Positions 48,811 to 57,873 of a DNA stretch of 64,000 nt are shown here, in pieces. The first letter of the stretch is position 1, and each line of letters starts with the position of its first letter. This DNA comes from Cerrena zonata (lineage: Eukaryota > Basidiomycota > Agaricomycetes > Polyporales > Cerrenaceae). A model generated the notes under the pieces. The model was not told the origin of the DNA, ran no database searches, and saw only the letters and a list, made by a program, of their open reading frames with translations. The position numbers and the translations under genes were made by a program. The stretch spans positions 62,001 to 126,000 of the forward strand of contig JASBNA010000080.1 of the NCBI GenBank assembly GCA_038087015.1, read 5' to 3'.

Positions 48811-50583
48811 CTAGCTAAGTTTCTGTCTTCTTTTATATGCAGTCAGTATCTCTGTGGCATTGGTGAGATTACTTTCTGGTTCGAATGTATTCTCGGAGGA
48901 TGGATATCCTTTGCACTTGACAAGGTACTTCAGGTCACCTCCAATCTTGTGGTGTGAGAGAATGGCTTCTACTTTATATTCATCATCTCCATCAATTAGC
49001 TCCAGTGGAGGTAGGAGGAAGTTTGGTCCATGTGCTTTGGTCTCATGGTAGGGAGTTAGCAGGGATACATGGAAGACATTGTAAATCTTCCAATGGTAAG
49101 GAAGTTTTAGTTTGTATATCAATGGTCCCAGAACTTCAGTGATTTCAAAGGGTCCTTCCCCTAGCAGTTTTAATTTCCAATGTTTATATCCAAGCTTGAG
49201 ATTATTTTCTTCGAGCCACACCTTTGTTTCCTTCATGGATGGGGTAAATCTCTGTGATACCTGGTCTGCTACCTTCCTTCTTGCTAACTTGTGTGCTACT
49301 CATGCTTCATCCCAAATCTTCTGGAGGTTCTGGATGTGGTCTTGTACTTCCAGGACATTTGTTTTGGGATACACTAGGTATAATACTGGATTTTAAGGCA
49401 TAAAAGAGCAAGGAAAGATTTTAGAAAAAGTCCCAGCTTTTTTACTAGAATTTGCACTCTAAAAAATCAAAAAAGATTCAGAATAGTTGTAAAATCTTCT
49501 GCAGTTAAAGAAGATGAAATAATTCTGAATCTTTGGTCTCATAAAATTCTCTATCACTAGAGAAACTAGTCTGTTAGTCTATAAATCAACTTGTTAACTT
49601 GTCAACTTACTTAGCTATAAGTGAACTAGTAAGTAGGTCAATAGGCCTGTAGATTAAGTGATAGAGAATTTTATAAGACCAAAAATTCAGACCTCTTCTG
49701 AATCTTTTTTTGATTTTGTAGAGTGCAAAGTTTAGTAAAAAAGCTGGGATGCATCCTATCTGTGGTCTGTAGTGCTAGGATGTTTCAAACTTGGTTCCAT
49801 GGTTAATAGGTCTTCTCCTTTTATTCAAATATAAAAAGTAGATTCCCCTTGGATATATGAGATGAGAAGCTCTTGGGGTTCCAACTCCCTTAGTTGTTCT
49901 TCCACCATTGGTTCCTGAAATTGTTCTTCAATCTCCTGTAGTACTTCTTCTTCTACCACCATGGATTCCAAATCAGGCTGCGCTTTATCAATCTCCTGGG
50001 ATACTTCTTTTATTATCTCCAAGGATTCCTTAGAGGGGGTGTAGGTCCTTCCTTCTTTATCGGCATCTACCATTGCACATATAACCTTTCGCACTTGACC
50101 ACAGCTAGGGAGAAGTTGAGATTTCACTTGGAAGATTCATCAGAGACAACTGGTGAGAGTATAGAGCCTTGTCTTGCTGAATTTGACAGTTCCTTTGATC
50201 CAGTCAATCTTTGGATTATACTGCTGAAGCTATGAGAGTCCCAGAATTACATCTTGGTCTCCAAGGGATGTGACTAGATACTTAATTAGGTGATTGTTGA
50301 CTTCTAATTCTGTATTGGCCTATATATATTTGGTAATATAGCCTCTGGCATTAGGGGTTCTATTGACATTGAAGACTGGTATTGGAGTTAGTAGTTTTGT
50401 GGTCTGAAGTTGATGCCTTGCAATGTAATTGGCATTGATGAATACTCCTCCAGCCCCACTGTCAATGAGGGCTTTTGGTTCAACAGTTTCCACTTGCTGC
50501 ATAATAGATAATGGGATATTCATTGACTGTCCACACCTTTCAGTCACTATGGGACTGATATACAGTATGAGATAGGGTGCCAC
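48811..50583 (-). pseudogene. Ty3/gypsy element 2, internally deleted (protease plus chromodomain)
   Basis: On the minus strand, 50583-50320 encodes a retropepsin with ALIDSGAGGVFINANY, the catalytic DSG motif. 50127-49825 is an acidic Glu-rich linker ending in QELLISYI, which matches ELLISYI of gypsy 1. Then, beyond element C3, 49370-48811 carries IWDEAWVAHKLARRK, VWLEENNLKLGY, GPFEITEVLGPLIYKL, NVFHVSLLTPY and a chromodomain (EYKVEAILSHH ... YLVKCKGYPSSENTFEPESNL) that would guide integration to heterochromatin. The whole RT, RNase H and integrase core, about 3 kb in gypsy 1 once its A elements are discounted, is missing between linker and tail. The remaining parts align well with gypsy 1, so both belong to one chromodomain-type family. 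It is non-autonomous and inactive. Confidence 0.82.
49372..49749. mobile_element. Family C MITE, truncated (copy C3)
   Basis: Begins CACTAGGTATAATACTGG, with the usual AGCAAGGAAAGATTTTAG arm. The right arm stops at AAAAAAGCTGGGA (49749), so the final about 60 bp and the CCAGTG end are lost. It sits within the deletion of gypsy 2. Confidence 0.78.
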
Positions 50584-50586
50584 ATC

Positions 50587-52348
50587 AGGAAAAATCTCTT
50601 TTCCTATTTTGTACTCAAAAGTATATGAAAGTACTTATTAGTATTTAGATCACTTTTTATATACCCCTCTACTAATCTAAAACTAAATTAGTACTTTTAG
50701 TCTACTATTGAAATCCTATTGTATACTATTACAATGCTATTTTTTACTACTCTCTTTGTTATATCTTGGTATTTAGAATATTAAGTTAGACTACTTATTA
50801 AATCTCTTCTATATGCTAAAATATATATCTAATATTATAAAATAATAATGAGTACAAAATAGTAGAACTTAGTGCATATTTGCACTATTAAGCACTGTCA
50901 AAGTACTATTTTTCTACTAATTTGCACTTTATAGCAAAATTTCTAGTTATTTCAAACATTTGTTTTATTCAATATTAGAGCTCAGCAGAATTATATTTTA
51001 TAAAAAATACAGAAAACTAGCTACAACAAAATAGTGCTAACTGTATGAGAAGAAGAATGAACTTACAATTCTAGGAGAATAGCTATAAGAAAAAGAAGAT
51101 CAGAAATCTGAGAACAGAACAATAAGAGGGAAGAGAAAGAGAGGAGAGAATGTGGGCAAAGTTCCAAAGTCAAATGACGACGTGGCAGGGCGCTTGAGGT
51201 GGTGTTGGACAGCCGTGATCCAGGGCTTTCCGACGCGCTCTTAACAGCACTGATCAGAGCACAGAAACACGAGATATGATCAGATTAGTCCCAGATTAGC
51301 TTCAATCTATCAAGCAACTTAAAACTTGAAAATTCTTGCTGTTTCTCTATATTATAGGGACATATTATATATCATTAGAACCAGATTTTTGAGGAGATTC
51401 TGAATATGATGCCCATATATCAAAATTATAGATACTATATTAGCTATTCTAGAATTACTATTACAGAAATTGAAGAAAATGACTTAGAATTTTCAATAAG
51501 TGGCTTGTTAAAGTTTGGATTCAATATCAGATATCTATAAGGCACTCCCCTACCATAATATGCTACTAACTTTTATCTGTTCATACTCTTCATTGAAGCC
51601 TAGTTAAGACTAATATTCTCTATGTAAATAGTTTCTCTGATTATTGTGCTTTTTATATAATTTTATAAATATTCGTTGTAGCTCAATTGAGATATATTAT
51701 CAACATAAAAAAACCTCAATATAGAGAAAATTGTAAGACATAGGAGATTTTAGTACATTTTAGTTGTAGAACAAGGAAAAAATAGTAACTTATAGTTGTG
51801 AAAAAAGATAAAGATAGTGATCCTGGTATTTTGTAGTTGTGAAATTAGATATAAATAGTAGACTGTAGTTGTAAAATTAGTATTATTAGTAATTTATAGT
51901 TGTGAGAAAAGATAACAATAGTAGCATTGGTAGTCTGCAGTTGTAAACAAGGTATAAATAGTAGATTATAGTTGTGAAAAAAGATAATAATAGCATATTA
52001 TAGTTGTAAAAATAGCATTATTTGTAGATTGTAGTTATATAAATAGTACTGTTAGGACAATGTAGCTATAAAAGAAGGAAATAATAGTAGTATCAGCAAA
52101 TCTAAGTTATAAAATAGTGAATAATATCATATTGTAGTTATGGAAATAGTATCATTAGTGAAATATAGTTGTAGAATTAGAGAATAATAGAAGCTAATAG
52201 TAGTTTTTAACTAGGAATAAATTAATAGTATTTTAATAAAATTGAAATAGCAATAAAAAGGAGAAACTTAGCTTTACATAGTATTTCAAAGTATGAGTAG
52301 CAAAGGAAAATACTAATTTAGTGCTAATTTGGAAAAGTGATTTTTCCT
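50587..52348. mobile_element. Possible terminal-inverted-repeat DNA transposon, non-coding
   Basis: The left end AGGAAAAATCTCTTTTCC and right end GGAAAAGTGATTTTTCCT are inverted complements over about 18 bp with one mismatch. AT-rich and without a transposase frame. No clear target duplication flanks it (CATC and AATG). It starts right after the gypsy 2 protease, so it may have been inserted there. Borders and class are uncertain. Confidence 0.42.
51755..52200. repeat. Degenerate short tandem repeat around TAGTTGT
   Basis: At least ten irregular units of about 35-50 bp share TTGTAGTTGTGAAA and AATAGTA-type blocks. The region lies inside the putative transposon, in its right half. No coding potential. 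Confidence 0.65.
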
Positions 52349-52419
52349 AATGCAATATTGCTAGTAGGTAGAGCCAGATTGTTGAGCTTGAAAATTCCGT
52401 AGATGCTAGGTAAGAGTGT

Positions 52420-52720
52420 GAGATGGGCAATCTGGAAAGTAGGATAGGTAATGCTGTTTGTGCTATAGATTGGGCAATCTGGGGTGAGGAGGAGAGGGGG
52501 AGAGAGTGGGATAGGCTATCTGCTACTGGGATGGTGGAGAGAGGGTGGGGGATGGAGATATAGTGTTGGATAGGCAATCTGAGGGTGGAGGGAAGTTGGG
52601 AGGCTAGTGGGAGATGGTCTATCTGGGTGGGAGGGATAATAGGATAGGGTAAGATGGGTCATCTGAAAATACAGGGGTGTGGTGAGCTAGTAAGGGATAG
52701 GCAATCTGGAGGGAGGGGGA
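52420..52720. repeat. GATAGGCAATCTG minisatellite
   Basis: The motif GATAGGCAATCTG or close variants (GATGGGCAATCTGG, GATAGGCTATCTG, GATGGTCTATCTG) occurs about seven times, spaced roughly 40-55 bp, separated by G-rich spacers. It has a strongly G-rich plus strand compared with its AT-rich surroundings. Confidence 0.7.
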
Positions 52721-52918
52721 GAAGAGGGTGGTACTTTTGGGGTACAATACTGAATGTGTAGATCATTATTGAGATAGTGCTGCATGGTATAGAGGGATGT
52801 TAGAGGGTCAAAAAATGTGTGAAAAGAGTGATTTGTCAAATATGTTCTAGAAAGCATACTAGAGTGATAATTGATGAAAAAAACATGATTTGAGCTTGGG
52901 GACCTTGAGGAGCAGATG

Positions 52919-53506
52919 TGTTACACGCTACAGCCGACCCCAATTCATTTTCCTCAGACTATCTACCCTTACTTGCATATTCCCTTTTCTTTGCCACCTT
53001 TTACCTTTCGGACTTCATTGGACTACCCTTCCCTTTTCTCCCACCTGTCTTCACATGGTCACTTAGCTAGTATACCCTTATCCAGTAGCTACGTTCTCAC
53101 CATCATCACTCCCCTTCTTCTGTTGCCTTCCATCTGGTTCTTTAGCTTTCCACTTCTCATCCGTATTGTTGCTTCCTCCGCTTTCTATCAGTTTCTCTTA
53201 CCTTTTCCCCAAGATCCCCTTTTCCATTGTTCCCAGTAGTATTTAAGGACCACCTGTAACTCACCGATTCCCCAGACTGAATCTACATGGATTTAGCCCT
53301 GTAACTCCTGACCCTCTGCCTGCTTGACTTGGCCAGCTTCGCCTGTGCCCAAGGCTCACTAGAGTCTGTGGACTCGAACCTCAGAGAACCGTACCGAGTG
53401 ACTAGAGTGAACTCTCGTCTTAGGTTTAGGATAACCCAGTCCCTATTCCTACTTGACATCCCTGACTTAGACTTTGACTACATTACATTGGCTCTACCGT
53501 GTAACA
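52919..53506 (+). mobile_element. Solo LTR with 5-bp target duplication
   Basis: Starts TGTTACACG and ends CGTGTAACA, a perfect 9-bp terminal inverted repeat, and is flanked by AGATG on both sides (52914-52918 and 53507-53511). TATTTAAGG at about 53242 could be a TATA-type element. Its length of 588 bp and TGTTACA/TGTAACA ends resemble the gypsy 1 LTR. No internal sequence is present, so it is a product of LTR-LTR recombination. The strand is inferred from the TATA motif and the GCCTGT-type 3' half. Confidence 0.85.
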
Positions 53507-53639
53507 AGATGTACTAGAATCAGACTGGGACCACTTTGAGACTTCATTTCAATTGCAATAGGTAGATATAACTTGGTATATGATGGGGATGGTCAAGTTT
53601 AGAGGTAGGTGCTGTATAGTAGATGGTAAATCATGCCGC

Positions 53640-54350
53640 ACACAGGCATACTAGGTGCAGCAAAAATATACCATTGGATCCACTTCTGAAATATGAATCA
53701 AATGGTATATAACACATGAGCAGTGGGTAGGAAATGAGCTCTCAATGTGGTGTTTGAGTCCCTGCTCAAGAAATTTATTTTCATTGTTGTGCCATGCACA
53801 GACAGGCTAGGCGCACGCAAGAGGCATTGTTGGATTCCCCTTGAGAAGACGAATCCAACGGTATATAATACATGTTAGGAGATGGAAGAATACTCCTTTA
53901 AGTGTGCATTTGATTTTCTGCACAAGAAAATTGTTTCTATAATTATGTCACACACAGAGATGCTATGCGCAAGAATGAGGTACCGTTGGATTTCTCTCAA
54001 CAAGACGAATCCAATGGTGTATAGAACATGTCAAACTATGAGGAAATAGTACCTTAATTGTGCATTTTATTTCTTGCACAGGAAAATCATTTCTGTCATT
54101 GTGCCGCGCATAGATATGCTATATGTGGGAGCAAGATACCACTGGATTCCTCTCAACAACACAAATCCAATGGTGTATAATACATGTACAGTGAGTGCAA
54201 ATTGGAGTTCCAATTGTGTGTTCAATTTGTGTTAAGTCTGAGATGCATGAAAATCGTTTCTGTAATTTTACAGCACACAGACATGCCAGGTGCACCGGGG
54301 GAGCATTGTTAGATTCCCCTCACTCAGGTGAATCTAACAGTATATAATAT
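53640..54350. repeat. Tandem repeat of about 156 bp with conserved hairpin, 4-5 units
   Basis: Blocks at about 53670, 53827, 53982, 54138 and 54305 share ACCGTTGGATTT..., CGAATCCAACGGTATATA-type halves that form a stem, followed by a TATAATACATG block. Spacing is 155-157 bp for the first four and about 167 for the last. Each unit also carries a GCACAGAnATGCTA-like stretch. No frame is conserved. Confidence 0.75.
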
Positions 54351-54823
54351 ATACCAAACTCCTGTCCAGTCTCGAGATCCATCTATCCCACAAGCATCAT
54401 CCTCATACATGGACTGTAGTCCTTATCATGCTGACAACATACCACCTGCTGCTGCTGCTCCAATGAGCAAATCATCTCCAAATGTTCATCCCCAGTGAGA
54501 ATCGGATCTAGCAGAATGTACCAATATATACTCACCTCCATTGGGTAGATGTAGATGTATATAGATAGAAAAACTAGGAAAATAGTATAATTTTAGATGA
54601 TCATTGCTACTGACAACAAGCTGGATATATCACTCTTAGCACACATTATTGGGGGATATATATGAGTATATTTTAGATTACAGGCTATATGTACTCTGTT
54701 ATATCACTGTATACTATCCTCATTATGCCACTTTCATACCCAGTACATACCATTTCTTTTCCCGCAGTGCACATTTCTGCTATGCCTAGTAGTTGAAATA
54801 TAATTGAGTTTCACTTCGCATTC

Positions 54824-55330
54824 TTAGATCATTGAGGAATGTACTTTCTTATCACCTTCAGGCAGGCTCTTCCAATAGACCATGAAATCCTCCTTATTTC
54901 CGCTAGGGTTGGTTTTCCACCAGTCAATCTTGCATAAGTTCCTAGGTTGCAGCATACAGTTAGTTATGCTCATATTGAGAGGAATGTAGACATACATTGC
55001 AGTGGACTCATTCTTGATACCCAAAGACTTTCAGACAGAAGCCAGTATCTCAGATACTGCTGCAATAAGGGAGGTTGCACCTATTGAACTGGAGACTATT
55101 GTATTAGTAGCACCAACATTAGCTTCAGTAATCAAGTTCATTGCAGCTTCAATTGCAGGAGGTTCTAGGAAAAATAACATTGAGTACTAAGAGTAGACCA
55201 AAGAGAAAAAAATGTACCAGCCCAAGGACTCAAAGTACTCAAATCATTGGTTGGCTCGGATTGGGTCTGGATAATAGTTGGCTCATCTTCAACATTCCAC
55301 AAGTCGTGCCTGATATAGATATAAGTAATA
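54824..55330 (-). pseudogene. Exons of an unknown gene, broken
   Basis: The minus strand reads a coherent piece from about 55297 (HDLWNVEDEP ... STLSPWA), then a likely intron (GTACAT...CTAG). Next come PPAIEAAMNLITEANVGA and AAVSEILASV, one TGA (about 55036, explainable as CGA to TGA), and KSLGIKNEST ... NLCKIDWWKTNPSGNKEDF to a stop at 54824. No domain is recognised. Its lysine- and tryptophan-containing tail is compact and has no transmembrane segments. Confidence 0.4.
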
Positions 55331-55599
55331 TGATAAAAAGGAGATTATTGACATGTACAGTGGATTTATGAACATCTGAGAATCACATCACAGAGACTGA
55401 AGTTAGTGTGAGTACTATAGGCATCAACAAAAGAAGGCTTACAAGAATGGTCAGTGTCCTGCGCGAAACAAGTTTTACCCAGAATCATGAAGAAAATGGA
55501 CAATTATGCATTATTTCTCACCTTTTACTTTCATTTTATATATCTTACTTTGATATGTTTACTTACAGTAAGAATCTTTTCTATGCTACAGAACTATAA

Positions 55600-56150
55600 A
55601 TAAATAAATAACTAAGTAGAACCTACCGGAACCTTCTACCAAAGTGATAGAACTTTGCGGAATCTTCCGTTTCCTTCTCTCTCTTTCTATTCATTTCCGT
55701 TTCTTTCTATCGTTTTCTGAGAAATTCTTTTGACTGCTTAGTAATAGACATTCTCACACTTTCCGGAGACTTCCGAGGCTCCTGATTGGCTGCTCAAAAG
55801 TGGGCATTTTAGTATATATAGAGGCCCGAATCCTGCATGTACTTTAGCTACTTTGCTCCCCTTGAACAGTTCAAGTGGTATTCAAGACAAGTTTTCCCCA
55901 CAAGTTATAAGTTTAGGACCTAAGTTGGTCCCTCTTCAAGTTATATTCAGTATTATTGGACTTTCAACAAGTTCATCATCAGAGCATAGCTGCTCATCGT
56001 CATCAGTACCCCTATTTCATCAAAGACATTACAATCGAGCTCGAGTGTACTTCAAACCCCTCAAATCAAACGAACAACAGGGATAGTTGATATAACGTCT
56101 CGTCCACAATTCTCTGTAGGAAGGACTGTTCTATTCTAATGTTTACATCC
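55600..56150 (+). promoter_or_regulatory. LTR- or promoter-like region
   Basis: TGATTGGCTGCT (a CCAAT box in reverse) at about 55786 is followed after 20-odd bases by TATATATAGAGG. The gypsy 1 LTR has the same arrangement with TGATTGGCTACT and TATATATA. Upstream are TTCCG-rich short repeats (about 55640-55700). No LTR ends or target duplication were found, so it may be an ordinary promoter remnant. Confidence 0.35.
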
Positions 56151-57576
56151 TAAACTTTTAGAGTATTCATCTTTTCCCACAACATCGGGCATGCTGTTCC
56201 TCCTTCCTCGATACCACCACTTCGTCTATCATCCTCATCATGCCCCTGCCACTGGGCTGGAAACCAGATTCTAGGCTCAATAGAAAGATGAAAAATCAGT
56301 TATAAAATGTAAAGTTCTTGCAATATTCTGTGTATGTAAAGAATAAATCTAAAACTTTAACTTTTTATTACAAAAAAGATGCATCTTCAGTGGGAATTCA
56401 CAGTTTTAAGCTCCATATTCTATAAAGATCTTGTTTAATCCTTGTATTTACAAAATGCTATCAAAACTTTGAATTTTATTTTGTTTTTTTGACTGGAAAA
56501 GTTAGTTAAAAATCATTACATCTTATAACTGATTTTCTGCCTTTTTATTAGGCCTAGAATCTAGTTTCCAGCCTAGTGTGCATCATCTCGATCATTCCTT
56601 CATTCTCTGTTTCCACAACATCTTGTCCACCCAGAGGGTTAGCCTTGATCTTCTTCAATAGTGGATCGGAGTCAGCACCAGCAGGTGATTTGACACTTGT
56701 GCTAGATCGCTTCAAGTTCTTGGTAGTCATCAGCGCAGAATCTTCTTCTTCTTTTATAGAGGCATGCATATGTTTTTGCTTCCATCCTGGGTATTGTAAG
56801 GTGGTGTATCTCTGTACCTTCCAACGATGTTCACAGTAGCAGAACAACTCAAACTTGTGCTCCATTTCATCGAAGACACAGTTATGGATGTCGAGTGTAG
56901 CCTTTCCCCATGTCTCAGGTAAAATGTTGGCTACCAGAAGCTTATGGAATATTGCATTTGCATGGATTGATATCTCCTTCAGTAGTATATCACGAGCAAT
57001 AGTACCATCATGAAGCTCAAGATAGGTGTATTGTCTATTGGTACCATCTAGTGAGTTAATTTTTGCTGCTATGCCGTTTTGAAGAGCCTCACTATATTCT
57101 TTCTTTGTATAGTACTGGATATTGGGTAGTTCTTCTTTCAAAATTGGTTGAGGCGATTGACTTGTGAGCTTGGTAGGGTTTTCCGTACTACCTAGGTCAC
57201 CTATGACACCAAGCAGCTTGTCATAGGCCTCTCTGTTATGAATGTAAAGTCTTCTATCACATATAACTTGGTATAAAATGCGAACTCACTTCAAGGTTTT
57301 CAGCTCCAGCTCTGTGTCCTCTTGTTTCCGACTGTGAAAGTGGTATTTAGATTTGTGTTATCAAAAGGTAAGTGGTCACACATACCGCAATTGGGAAAGA
57401 TCATCTCTCAGCCATTTTTTCTCCTCTCTGTAGCGGTCTCTCTCCCACCACTCATGCCGAGTATCTGTAGGTGTGGCATTATAGTTGTGAGTGTACTCGT
57501 TGAAATCAAGCCTTCGGCGTGGGGTATCCATATACTTATGTGATCTCAGAACAATGTCATCATCAAACATAGACAA
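56151..57576 (-). pseudogene. Unknown three-exon gene interrupted near its 3' end by B7
   Basis: Exon 1 57576-57386 (WWERDRYREEKKWLRDD), intron 54 nt, exon 2 57331-57290 (KQEDTELELK), intron 36 nt, exon 3 from 57253 (IHNREAYDKLLGVIGDLGS, IQYYTKKEYSEAL, HDGTIARDILLKEI, LPETWGKATLD, ELFCYCEHRWKVQRYTT, QYPGWKQKH, then a Lys/Ser/Glu-rich tail). Splicing gives one open frame through both introns, and retaining intron 2 would introduce a TGA. The LPETWG and CEHRWKV segments recall uncharacterised Agaricomycete proteins, but I know no function. B7 is inserted after 56579. With B7 ignored, the frame continues 30-odd codons to a TAG at 56151-56153. With B7 present, it stops 7 codons inside the element. 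An earlier exon above 57576 is possible (a PGVQPGPDYNEG reading at about 57660-57600). It may still make a slightly altered protein. Confidence 0.55.
56250..56578 (+). mobile_element. Family B MITE (copy B7), 329 bp
   Basis: CACTGGGCTGG start, CCAGCCTAGTG end, and an exact TGC duplication (56247-56249 and 56579-56581). It is shorter than other B copies because about 45 bp of the left arm are deleted. It lies in the last exon of the unknown gene. Confidence 0.87.
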
Positions 57577-57873
57577 CTACATACCGGATAAAGTTGGGTT
57601 ACACCCTCATTGTAGTCAGGACCTGGTTGAACTCCAGGAGTACAAAAATTATTGGGAAGTGGCCATGCAGGTAACAGAGTCAGAGAAGACTCTGGGATGT
57701 AAAATGGGTCGATGTTATTTCTGTTTTTGGTTATATTCCAGGGTTAGTGGAAGGTAGAAAGGGATGTGACTAGTGTGGTAGAATGAAGAGAGAGTACTAA
57801 GGTGATTTGCCACACACAAGTGGCCCTCACAGCCACCTTTGTCTTTATTATATCAAAAACAGAGTAAAGATAT
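57577..57873. other. Gap between unknown gene and transposase end
   Basis: No independent feature beyond a possible upstream exon of the unknown gene at about 57600-57660 on the minus strand. Confidence 0.3.

Noticed and set aside
52916..53239. 107-codon plus-strand frame
   Set aside because: It lies within the solo LTR and starts at its first bases, with low-complexity Pro/Ser/Phe content.
53640..54350. CRISPR-like array
   Set aside because: Repeat units of about 156 bp vary throughout, without short identical repeats and unique spacers, and the context is eukaryotic.
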